Notes under the pieces: model-generated | Seen by the model: the letters and a program-made list of their open reading frames with translations, nothing else | What the model was told of the DNA's origin: nothing | Database searches by the model: none | DNA from: Paramicrobacterium humi | GTDB taxonomy: Bacteria; Actinomycetota; Actinomycetes; Actinomycetales; Microbacteriaceae | Direction of reading: 5' to 3' | DNA length: 64,000 bases | Assembly (NCBI RefSeq): GCF_900105715.1 | Contig: NZ_FNRY01000001.1 | Span: 1,860,001-1,924,000, forward strand | Translations under genes and position numbers: made by a program | In this document: in pieces, positions 1 to 9,104 of the stretch | How positions within the stretch are numbered: the stretch's first letter is position 1 | Layout: each line of letters opens with the position of its first letter

Positions 1-1473
<1,473 letters not shown>

Positions 1474-1477
<4 letters not shown>

Positions 1478-3027
1478 CGCAGTTCTCCTGTCTTCGTTTC
1501 CGCGGCCGCGACGATGCGGCCGTCCCTCACGAGCTGCACCACGCGCTCGATCTCGTCGGCGACGACGCGGTCGGGTCCTGGTCCGGCGACGACCCGACGC
1601 ACCTCTTCGAGCACGGCGGCGGTCGCGGGTCCCGGCCGCAGGGGAGCTCGCAGGTCGAGCGACCGGCATGCGGTCATGATCTCGATCGCGAGCACGCGCG
1701 TGAGCCCGTCGATCGAGCGGCGCAGCTTTCGCGCGGCCGCCCACCCCATCGACACGTGGTCCTCCTGCATCGCCGACGACGGAATCGAGTCGACGGATGC
1801 CGGGACCGCGAGGCGCTTGAGCTCGCTCACGATGCCCGCCGCCGTGTACTGAGCGATCATGAGGCCCGAGTCGACGCCCGCGTCGTGGGCGAGGAACGCG
1901 GGAAGCCCCTTGCTCCGCGACACGTCGAGGTGCCGGTCGGTGCGCCGCTCGGACATCGAGGCGACGTCGGCCGTCGCGATGGCGAGGAAGTCGAGAACGT
2001 ACCCGACGGGTGCGCCGTGGAAGTTCCCGTTCGACTCCACGCGGCCATCGATGGTGACCACGGGATTGTCGATGGCGCTCGCGAGCTCGCGGTCGGCGAC
2101 GGATGCCGCGTGCGCCATGGTGTCGCGCGCGGCGCCGTGCACTTGCGGGGCACAACGCAGCGAGTACGCGTCCTGCACGCTCGGATCCTCCGGGCCCTTG
2201 TGGGACGCGACGATGGGAGAGCCCGCAAGCACCGCCCGGATGTTTGCCGCCGCATCGGCCTGCCCCACCTGGGGCCGCAGGGCCTGCAGGTCGGCGGCGA
2301 AGACGCGGTCGGTCCCGAGCAGCGCCTCGACGCTGAGAGCAGCGGCGACGTCGGCGGTGCGCATCAGCACAGCGAGATCGTGCAGCGCGAGCAGCAGCAT
2401 CCCGAGCATGCCATCGGTGCCGTTGATGAGCGCGAGGCCCTCCTTCTCCGCGAGCACGACGGGGGAGATCCCCGCCTCCGCGAGGGCATCGCTCGCCCCG
2501 CGCAGGGTTCCGGCGGCATCCCGCACCTGGCCCTCGCCCATGATCGCGAGGGCGCAGTGGGCGAGCGGGGCGAGGTCGCCCGAACAGCCGAGGGAGCCGT
2601 ACTCGCGCACAACCGGAGTGATGCCGGCGTTCAACAGCGCCGCGTAGGCCTGGGCGGTCTGCGCGCGCACTCCCGTACGACCGCTCATGAGCGTCTTCAG
2701 CCGAAGCAGCATGAGAGCGCGCACGACTTCCCGCTCGATCTCGGCACCAGAGCCGGCGGCGTGGGAGCGGATGAGGCTCTGCTGCAGCTGGGTGCGCGCC
2801 TCGGCGCCGATGAACGTCGTCGCGAGGGCGCCGAACCCTGTCGAGATGCCATAGTGCGGCTGCGGGTCGTCGGCGAGATCTTCGATCGTGCGCCGGGTGG
2901 CGCTGACGCCGGCGAGGGCGTCAGCGTCGAGTTCGATCTGCGCATCGTCACGGGCGACGGCGACGACGTCGTGCGCGCTGAGACCGTGCGCGCCGATCGT
3001 GATCGTTCCTATCGTGTCGCGGGTCAT
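1474..3027 (-). CDS. hutH: Histidine ammonia-lyase
   Basis: Deaminates L-histidine to trans-urocanate, the first committed step of the Hut pathway. The protein is 517 residues, normal for the family. The active-site region reads [14 protein letters not shown], where the triad that cyclises into the MIO electrophile is Cys-Ser-Gly rather than the textbook Ala-Ser-Gly. Other family stretches are [15 protein letters not shown] and [17 protein letters not shown] at 3025-3027 is preferred because GGAG lies 7 nt upstream; ATG at 3031-3033 adds two residues. Longer open-frame versions run into the regulator promoter and are unlikely. It is followed by hutU with a 4-nt overlap and is divergent from the IclR gene. 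Confidence 0.95.
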
Positions 3028-3086
3028 GCTCATGCTCCGATTCCACACCTCCGACTGCCGCGGAGGAACGGGAGGACTGGCGCTTC

Positions 3087-3104
3087 TGTCCGGGATACCG
3101 GACA
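3087..3104. promoter_or_regulatory. Palindromic operator in the hut divergon
   Basis: TGTCCGGGATACCGGACA is an inverted repeat with perfect 7-bp arms and a 4-nt spacer. It lies between hutH (minus) and the IclR gene (plus) and ends 8 nt before the IclR start codon. The inner 14 bases follow the same symmetry as the TCTGwwATwCCAGA site I recall for the corynebacterial IclR-type HutR. Probable operator for autoregulation and control of hutHU. Confidence 0.7.
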
Positions 3105-3112
3105 ATCGCCCT

Positions 3113-3901
3113 ATGGCGGTCGAGAGCAAAGTTCCGGCGGCGGACGCGAGCCTGCGCGTGCTGAGCTATCTCGCACGCCAACGCGGGCCCGTCGCCGCGG
3201 CGACGATCGCCCGGAGCCTCGATCTCCCGCGGTCGAGCGTGTACCAGCTGCTGCGCGTCATGCGGCAGCACGGCTACGTCGTGCATCTGCCGGAGGAGCG
3301 TCGGTGGGGGCTCGGCGTCGCGGCATTCGAGCTGTCGGGCGGCTACGCACGGCACGAGCCGCTGAGCCTGCTCGGGCGGCCCCTGCTCGCGGGCCTCGTC
3401 GACGAGCTGGGGGAGAGCGCGCACCTCGCCGTGCTGCACGGCCGAGACGTCCTCTACATCGTCGAAGAGCGGGCGCCGCGCCGACCCCATCTCGTGAGCG
3501 ACGTCGGCGTGCGGCTTCCGGCGCCCCTGGCCGCGACGGGACGCGCGATGCTCGCGCGCCTGCCGCGGCATCAAGTGCGAGCGCTCTTCCCCGACCGGTC
3601 AGCGTTCGTGGACCGCACCGGCACTGGGCCGACGCGCTACTCGGAGCTGCGCAGCCTGCTCGATGAGACGACGCGCGTCGGTCACGCGACCGAAGACGGC
3701 GAGATCACTCGCGGCCTCGCCTCCGTCGGCGTCGCGGTGCTCGACCACGTCGGCTGGCCAGCGGCGAGCATCGCTGTGACGTTCGAGCAGGGCACTCGGG
3801 AAGCGGACGACCTCGTCGAGCGCATTGGCGCCGCAGCGGCGGAGCTGTCACGCCGCATCTCAGGGCGTACCCGCCGTGTCGGCGACGGGCTCTCGCCCTG
3901 A
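3113..3901 (+). CDS. IclR-family regulator, probable hut regulator
   Basis: A 262-residue IclR-family protein. The N-terminal winged helix-turn-helix (about residues 10-75) includes TIARSLDLPRSSVYQLLRVM, and the C-terminal effector domain includes VGVRLPAPLAATGRAMLA and GEITRGLASVGVAVLDHVG. Divergent placement against hutH and the palindrome just upstream imply it controls histidine catabolism, probably in response to histidine or urocanate. ATG at 3113 gives the canonical IclR N-terminus, while the open frame reaches further upstream across the operator. Its 3' end overlaps the convergent dedA-like gene by 42 nt. Confidence 0.88.
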   Translation: MAVESKVPAADASLRVLSYLARQRGPVAAATIARSLDLPRSSVYQLLRVMRQHGYVVHLPEERRWGLGVAAFELSGGYARHEPLSLLGRPLLAGLVDELGESAHLAVLHGRDVLYIVEERAPRRPHLVSDVGVRLPAPLAATGRAMLARLPRHQVRALFPDRSAFVDRTGTGPTRYSELRSLLDETTRVGHATEDGEITRGLASVGVAVLDHVGWPAASIAVTFEQGTREADDLVERIGAAAAELSRRISGRTRRVGDGLSP

Positions 3902-4528
3902 GGCCGCCGGCACGGCGCTGCCGGTCTCGCGCTCGATGCGCCGGCGCCGCGCCCGCACGACGCGGTCGACGATGAGCCCGACGGCGAGCGCGACGGCGAC
4001 GCCGATCGCGGCGCCGAGCAGCGGGTGCTCCCGCGTGAGGTGACCGGCGAGGAGCCCGATCGACGTCGAATAGACGGCCCAGGATGCTCCCGCGAGAAGC
4101 GAGAGCGGCACGAAGCGGCGACGTGAGAACCCGAGCGCGCCGGCCGAGACGTTGACGGCGACACGGCCGATGGGAATGTAGCGCGCGCCGAGGATGAGCG
4201 CGGTCCCGTTGCGGTCGAGTCGCCGTGCGGCCCACGCGAACGACGCGGCGATGCGCGGCGCACGCATCCAGCGAAAGCGACGGATGCCGACGGCGCGCCC
4301 GATCGAGAACGCGACGTTGTCGCCGGCGGCGGCCCCGATCGCCGCGACAGCGGCCAGCAGCACGAGGTTTGCGCCGCCCGCGGAGACGGCCACGGCCGCC
4401 GCGGCGACGAGCAGCGTCTCGCTGGGCACCGGCGGGAAGAACCCGTCGATGACGGCCACGGCGAACATCACGAGGTACAGCCACGGAGAGGCGACGGCCT
4501 GGAGGATGAGTTCGTTCACGAGTTCCAC
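3860..4528 (-). CDS. DedA/SNARE-associated family membrane protein
   Basis: A 222-residue polytopic membrane protein. DedA proteins are proposed lipid scramblases or half-transporters that affect envelope homeostasis. Family features include the N-terminal FFPPVPSETLL re-entrant motif, GAAAGDNVAFSIGR, and a basic ARYIPIGRVAVN stretch matching the conserved FxRxxPxxR region. Several hydrophobic segments are followed by an Arg-rich cytoplasmic tail. The start codon is GTG at 4526-4528; a second GTG three codons later is also possible. It converges with, and overlaps, the IclR gene. No substrate can be inferred. Confidence 0.85.
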   Translation of the reverse strand: MELVNELILQAVASPWLYLVMFAVAVIDGFFPPVPSETLLVAAAAVAVSAGGANLVLLAAVAAIGAAAGDNVAFSIGRAVGIRRFRWMRAPRIAASFAWAARRLDRNGTALILGARYIPIGRVAVNVSAGALGFSRRRFVPLSLLAGASWAVYSTSIGLLAGHLTREHPLLGAAIGVAVALAVGLIVDRVVRARRRRIERETGSAVPAASGREPVADTAGTP

Positions 4529-4537
4529 AGAGGAAAG

Positions 4538-5872
4538 CTATGACCGGGATGTCGTCGACGGCATCACCCGCGAGTACCGTCCGTGTCCCTCTGAAGGAGG
4601 GTTCTTCGCCAGGCGCAGCGCCACGAGCATGAGCGCCGCAGCGATCAGCGCGCCTGGAATCGCGAACTGTGTGGCGAGAAGAAGCACAACGCTTCCCGCG
4701 CCGAGCATCGCTGAGGCCGTCACTCGTGTGGTCGAGGCGCTGGGCGTGGCCGGCCGGCCGTTCTCGAAGCGGCCGGCGGCGAGGGCGACGAGTGCCGTCG
4801 CGAGCAGCGCGATCATGAACCACAGCGGCCGTGTCAGCCACCAGCCGGGAGTGCCCGGCGCCGGAAGGGGGACGGCGAGAGCGGTCGAGGCGAGAACCGA
4901 GAAGCCCGCGAGTCCGATGAGCACGGGCATGTGCCACACGTACACCGACATCGACCTCGTGCCGATCGCCGACATCGCCGCTCCCACGCGGGGGCGGGCG
5001 GCGCAGCGGCGAAGCCACGGCTGGGCGAGGGACAGGAACGCGAGGTGCGCGACCCCGAGCAGCACGAGCGCGGCGGTCGGCGGGTTGAGGTTCACGTACA
5101 TGTCGGGCGAGTAGACGCCGAGGCCCGTCACCACGAGAAGGGCGGCGAGAGCGCCTACGCCGAGGGCGCCCCGTGAGTCCCGACTCAGACGATCGAGGCT
5201 GCCGTCGGCGAGCCAGAAGCCGAACTGCTGCAACAGCAGCCAGACGAAGCCGAGATTGGCGAAACCCAGGGCCGGGATGCCGCTTCCCATCGTCGCCGCG
5301 TCGACGCCGACAACGGCGAACGCGAGCACGACGAGCGTGAGCAGCCGGGCGTTTTCGTGTGCTCTCACCATGACCGGCACGAGGGCCTGGCAGAGGATGT
5401 AGACGCCGAGGAACCACAGCGGCTGGCTGACGCGGAATCCCGCGATGGCGACGATGTCGGCCGGCAGCCCGCACGCGAGCATGATGACGAGGGCGGCCAC
5501 CACCGTGACGACGGCGATGAGCGCGGGCCGCAGCAGGCGGTGCATGCGGGCCGCGACGAACGCGGCCGAGGGGCGGCCGCTGTCGCGGTGGCGCCGAAAT
5601 GCCGTGATCGAGGAGAAGCCGCCGACGATGAAGAACAGCGGCATCATCTGCATGACCCAGCTGAGCGGCACGAACCATGCCGTGCCTTCCGCGGTGTTCT
5701 CGAAGACCGGGGCGCCCGCGGCATCGACGCTCACGCCGACCATCAGGGCGTGCAGGAGCACGACGAGCACGAGGCATGCCGCGCGCACGAGGTCGATGCT
5801 CGCATCGCGCGTTCTCGCTCGCCGTTCGGGTGCGGTCGTGCGCGGGATTTCGGGCAGGGCGATGGTGGACAA
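4538..5872 (-). CDS. Acyltransferase-3 family membrane protein
   Basis: A 444-residue integral membrane acyltransferase of the family that O-acylates sugars, lipids or antibiotics. The N-terminus has RDASIDLVRAACLVLVVLLHA, in which His in the first membrane segment is the usual catalytic residue, followed by MMPLFFIVGGFSS. About ten hydrophobic segments fill the rest. It starts with TTG at 5870-5872, preceded by AGGAG at suitable spacing. Its 3' end lies 9 nt before the DedA-like gene on the same strand, so the two may be co-transcribed. Substrate unknown. Confidence 0.85.
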   Translation of the reverse strand: MSTIALPEIPRTTAPERRARTRDASIDLVRAACLVLVVLLHALMVGVSVDAAGAPVFENTAEGTAWFVPLSWVMQMMPLFFIVGGFSSITAFRRHRDSGRPSAAFVAARMHRLLRPALIAVVTVVAALVIMLACGLPADIVAIAGFRVSQPLWFLGVYILCQALVPVMVRAHENARLLTLVVLAFAVVGVDAATMGSGIPALGFANLGFVWLLLQQFGFWLADGSLDRLSRDSRGALGVGALAALLVVTGLGVYSPDMYVNLNPPTAALVLLGVAHLAFLSLAQPWLRRCAARPRVGAAMSAIGTRSMSVYVWHMPVLIGLAGFSVLASTALAVPLPAPGTPGWWLTRPLWFMIALLATALVALAAGRFENGRPATPSASTTRVTASAMLGAGSVVLLLATQFAIPGALIAAALMLVALRLAKNPPSEGHGRYSRVMPSTTSRS

Positions 5873-5990
5873 GGGCTCTCCTCGCAGGTCGGCGTGCGAG
5901 AAGGCTACGAAGCGGGTGTGCTCCGGCGAATCCCTCCACGGGGTCGTTCGCGTGCCCGGGTTCCCCTACGAGAGGCTGAGGGAATGCGAA

Positions 5991-6041
5991 AGGCCGCAGC
6001 CCGGTCGCGGCGCGTAAGCGCGCGGCCGGGGACTGCGGCCT
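5991..6041 (-). terminator. GC-rich hairpin terminator
   Basis: AGGCCGCAG pairs with CTGCGGCCT, and an inner GC-rich stem continues to a short loop. On the minus strand the stem is followed by TTTC. It sits just after the stop of the HesB-like gene and before the acyltransferase, so it probably terminates the former. Confidence 0.6.
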
Positions 6042-6054
6042 CGATTGCAGCCGG

Positions 6055-6345
6055 TCAGGCGGGCTGCTGGTTGCCGATCGAGAAGCGGACGGCGCCCTGC
6101 TCGTTCACGTCGGCGTCGAGGATCTTGTCATCGAGCGCGGCGGCGGCGGTCTCTTCGAGGAACACTCGGGCTCCGCCGGACTCCACCACCTGGTCCGTGC
6201 TCTCGGGGGCAGCAGCCACGTCGACGGCGAAGTCACCGGCGTCCGAGGTCTGGCTGCTGATGCGCAGGCCGGCATCGTCGTCGCCGGTCGACTGCGCGGC
6301 AATCGTCTTGACGATGGTGCTGGCGTTTTCGGTGAGGGTGAGCAC
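6055..6345 (-). CDS. HesB/IscA-like (Fe-S biosynthesis fold) protein lacking cysteines
   Basis: A 96-residue protein resembling the actinobacterial HesB/IscA-like group: VLTLTENASTIVKTIAA at the N-terminus and GGARVFLEETAAAALDDKILDA in the centre. True A-type Fe-S carriers use three conserved cysteines, and none is present here, so cluster binding in the usual way is unlikely. GTG at 6343-6345 is chosen because GGAAGGAGA lies immediately upstream; the longer open frame from 6435 has no such site. It stands alone between hairpin-flanked neighbours. Function unknown. Confidence 0.7.
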   Translation of the reverse strand: MLTLTENASTIVKTIAAQSTGDDDAGLRISSQTSDAGDFAVDVAAAPESTDQVVESGGARVFLEETAAAALDDKILDADVNEQGAVRFSIGNQQPA

Positions 6346-6470
6346 GTGCTCTCCTTCCGGGTTGCGGATATGTCCGAGCCACGATTCCGCAGGGCTCCCT
6401 GCACTGCAAGGCAAGCGCGGCCATTCGGAGGCCATTCACACGTGGCGTACGCCAGGAGCGAAGCGCTGAT

Positions 6471-7139
6471 TCAGGCGGGCGTGACGAGACCCGAGTCGTA
6501 GGCGAAGATCACGGCCTGCACGCGGTCTCGCACGCCGAGTTTCGAGAGCACCTTGCCCACGTGCGTCTTCACCGTCTGCTCCGAGATGAACAGGTCGGCC
6601 GCGATCTCTCCGTTCGACCGTCCCCGGCCGATGAGCGTGAGCACTTCACGTTCCCTGTCTGTGAGGGCGTTGAGCTCGAGCGCCTGACGGGGGCTCGCGG
6701 GACGCTGCTTGGCGAACTGCTCGATGAGCCGCCGCGTCACACTCGGCGCGAGCAGCGCGTCCCCGGCCGCGACGACGCGCACCGCCTGCACAAGCTCGGC
6801 GGGCAGCGAGTCCTTGAGCAGAAATCCGCTCGCTCCCGCTTCGAGCGCCTCGTACACGTAGTCGTCGATGTCGAACGTCGTGAGCATGATGACGCGCGGC
6901 ACGTGCGGCAGCGGCCGGGTGGGGTTCAGCAGCTGGCGCGTCGCCTCGAGCCCGTCGAGGCGCGGCATCCGCACGTCCATGAGCACGACGTCCGGCTTGA
7001 GCCGCCGCACGAGGTCGACGGCATCGACGCCGTCCGCGGCCTGCCCGACAACGGAGATGCCCTCGTGCGCGTCGAGAAGCGCGGCGAACCCGGCGCGCAC
7101 CATGGCCTGGTCATCGGCGATGACGACGGTGATGTTCAT
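6471..7139 (-). CDS. NarL/LuxR-type response regulator
   Basis: A 222-residue response regulator. The receiver domain spans about residues 1-120 with the acidic pair ADDQ, phospho-acceptor Asp in [10 protein letters not shown], and Lys in LLKDSLP. The C-terminal LuxR-type HTH has [15 protein letters not shown] and [20 protein letters not shown] at 7137-7139 overlaps the kinase stop as ATGA, so the pair is translationally coupled. It is the output partner of the adjacent histidine kinase. The stimulus is not evident. Confidence 0.94.
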   Translation of the reverse strand: MNITVVIADDQAMVRAGFAALLDAHEGISVVGQAADGVDAVDLVRRLKPDVVLMDVRMPRLDGLEATRQLLNPTRPLPHVPRVIMLTTFDIDDYVYEALEAGASGFLLKDSLPAELVQAVRVVAAGDALLAPSVTRRLIEQFAKQRPASPRQALELNALTDREREVLTLIGRGRSNGEIAADLFISEQTVKTHVGKVLSKLGVRDRVQAVIFAYDSGLVTPA

Positions 7140-8341
7140 GAACGCTCCTCGGGGGCGGATGCTGCGCCCATAGTGTCCCATGGCAGAGTGGCGTGCACGT
7201 GCCAGCCGCCGTCGGGGCTCGGCCGGGTGTCGAGACTGCCGCCGAGAAGGGTCGTGCGCTCGCGCATTCCGATGAGACCGTGGCCGCCACCGGCCGCCGC
7301 GTGCACCGGCTCCGTCGCCGCTGCGTTGCTCACGTCGATGACGAGAAGCGCTCCCTGCTCGCGCACGCTCACGGACACGCGCGAGCCTGGAGCATGACGC
7401 ACGGCGTTGCTGACGCCCTCCTGCACGATGCGGAACGCCGCGATCTGGACTGACGGCGGTGCCGACTGCGCGCCCTCGACGCGCTCAAGCGTGATGTCGA
7501 CGCCCGCGCGAGAGGCCGCGTCGACAAGAGCGGGGATGTCGGCGATGGTCTGCTGAGGCGCCCGCTCGGCCGACTGGTCCTCGGTGCGCAGCGCGCCGAG
7601 GAGACGCCGCATCTCGGTGAGGGAGCTGCGCGCCGACGCAGCGATGTCGTCGAATTCGGCAGCGGCCGCGGCATCCAGATCGGGAAGACGATAGCGAGCT
7701 GTCGACGCTTGAACCTGGATGAGCGACATGCTGTGCGCGACGACGTCGTGCATCTCCCGGGCGATGCGCGCCCGCTCCTCGACGAGCAGGCGGCGGGACT
7801 GCTCATCGGCCGAGACTTCGCGCTCGCGCGTGAGCTCCGCCTGAATGCGCTCGCGACCGGCGACGAGGAGGGCGATGAAGTACAGGACGCCGGCGATCGA
7901 GAACGCGACGATGAGGTCGGCGGCCGTGGCGTCAGGATCCCGCGGCTGGCCGGGGAACTGCAGCACCACGATCGTGACGAGGAGCGCGAGGAGCCACGCG
8001 ATGAGTCCGGGCCGCCAGCCGGTGCGGAAGGCGACGACGCCGACGAGCAGGGCGAGCGCGATCATGACGGGAACGGACAGCGGCCACGGCCAGAAGGCGT
8101 CATGACCGGCCCCGCCGGCAACGGCGGAGCCGAACAGGCCGACGAGGAACAGCGCGGTTCCGGTGCGCGGCGCGCTCACGGCCACGACCATGCTGCCGCA
8201 CACGAGGGCCGAGAGAACGAAGGCGAGCGGAACGAAGGTTGCGTACAGCGTGGACTGGATCGGCACCATCACCGCGTACAGGGCGATAGCGATGCTGGCG
8301 AGGACGATGCGCCACACGAGTTCTTGTCGTCGGGAAGTCAC
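7136..8341 (-). CDS. Sensor histidine kinase (HisKA_3, NarL-type partner)
   Basis: A 401-residue membrane histidine kinase. The N-terminal 160 residues form about five to six hydrophobic segments without a large extracellular sensor domain. Dimerisation and phosphoacceptor follow in [13 protein letters not shown] (His about 198), then the ATPase N-box [17 protein letters not shown] and the G-box [11 protein letters not shown]. This is the common actinobacterial layout for kinases of cell-envelope or stress signals. The apparent start is GTG at 8339-8341, with an AGGGG sequence unusually close to it, so a downstream start is possible. Coupled to the response regulator. Confidence 0.92.
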   Translation of the reverse strand: MTSRRQELVWRIVLASIAIALYAVMVPIQSTLYATFVPLAFVLSALVCGSMVVAVSAPRTGTALFLVGLFGSAVAGGAGHDAFWPWPLSVPVMIALALLVGVVAFRTGWRPGLIAWLLALLVTIVVLQFPGQPRDPDATAADLIVAFSIAGVLYFIALLVAGRERIQAELTREREVSADEQSRRLLVEERARIAREMHDVVAHSMSLIQVQASTARYRLPDLDAAAAAEFDDIAASARSSLTEMRRLLGALRTEDQSAERAPQQTIADIPALVDAASRAGVDITLERVEGAQSAPPSVQIAAFRIVQEGVSNAVRHAPGSRVSVSVREQGALLVIDVSNAAATEPVHAAAGGGHGLIGMRERTTLLGGSLDTRPSPDGGWHVHATLPWDTMGAASAPEERS

Positions 8342-8400
8342 CCCTGAATAGTGGCATGGGGCTCGCCGTGCGCGAATCGCTCAGCAGAGTGAACCTTCAG

Positions 8401-8444
8401 CACGAGAACGACCCCCTGGTGTGAGCCAGGGGGTCGTTCTCGTG
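8401..8444. terminator. Perfect 19-bp hairpin terminator
   Basis: CACGAGAACGACCCCCTGG and its exact complement are separated by a 6-nt loop. It follows the stop of the GlsB-type gene on the minus strand and stands ahead of the histidine kinase. There is no long T-tract, as is usual in high-GC actinobacteria. It probably isolates the two-component operon from its upstream neighbour. Confidence 0.75.
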
Positions 8445-8469
8445 CGGAGTGCTCTGCGGTGGGAGGGAC

Positions 8470-8739
8470 TTACGCCTCCGCGTTCTTGCGTCCGAAGATG
8501 AGACCCCAGATGAGGAGGACGATGATGGAGCCGCCGATGGCAAGCAGCCAGCTGGAGAGGCTCCAGAACTCGTCAACGCCGACGTGGAAGATCATGTTGC
8601 CGATCCAGCCGCCGAGGAGCGCGCCGACGACGCCGAGCAGAAGCGTGACGAACCAGCCTCCGCCCTGCTTGCCGGGCAGGATGAGCTTGGCGATCGCGCC
8701 CGCGATCAGACCGAGAATGAGGAATGCGATGAAGTTCAT
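8470..8739 (-). CDS. GlsB/YeaQ/YmgE-family small membrane protein
   Basis: An 89-residue protein with three hydrophobic segments and the Gly-rich family pattern: ILGLIAGAIAKLILPGKQGGG, then LLGVVGALLGGWIG, then the last segment ending in IWGLIFGRKNAEA. The family is stress-induced in many bacteria, and no molecular role is established. It is preceded by the ribosome-binding sequence AAAGGGC and followed by a strong hairpin, so it is likely monocistronic. Confidence 0.88.
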   Translation of the reverse strand: MNFIAFLILGLIAGAIAKLILPGKQGGGWFVTLLLGVVGALLGGWIGNMIFHVGVDEFWSLSSWLLAIGGSIIVLLIWGLIFGRKNAEA

Positions 8740-9104
8740 TTGTGGTGCCCTTTCGCTTGATATCGCCTGTGGGGCGATCCCGGTTTCCCGAGTTCGATCA
8801 CTTTAGGGGCAGCGGTCCCGGGCAGGGGAGGGCCTTGACGCGGACCCCGCTCATGGGGCAGAGACCACGTTCTCTGTGCCGGTTCCCAGCGAGGGTCCCG
8901 TAAAGTTGTGAGGTCGGCTCTGGGCACCGCGATGTTCGCGGATGGGTTTGTAAGTCCGTTGGGCCGGTTTCCTCTCGAGAACGAGAAGCGAATTCACATC
9001 ATGTGAACGGTCCCGGCCACTGATCGCCCGGGTGAGGAGAGCGCCGTGTCTGCGGCGCTCTGCACTGCTGTTGCATGCGCAAGAACAACCCGGAAAGCAC
9101 ACCG
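8740..9104. promoter_or_regulatory. Long leader region between glsB-type gene and DEAD-box helicase
   Basis: A 365-nt non-coding stretch. It holds a 15-nt perfect inverted repeat TTCACATCATGTGAA at 8993-9007 and a 9-bp hairpin (AGAGCGCCG / CGGCGCTCT, 6-nt loop) at 9038-9061, just before the helicase start region. A long, structured 5' leader would suit a temperature- or stress-regulated RNA helicase mRNA, but the start of transcription is not visible. No gene is recognised here. Confidence 0.5.

Noticed and set aside
3705-5939. 744-codon minus-strand open frame
   Set aside because: Runs across three annotated genes in another frame with extreme Arg content; high-GC shadow.
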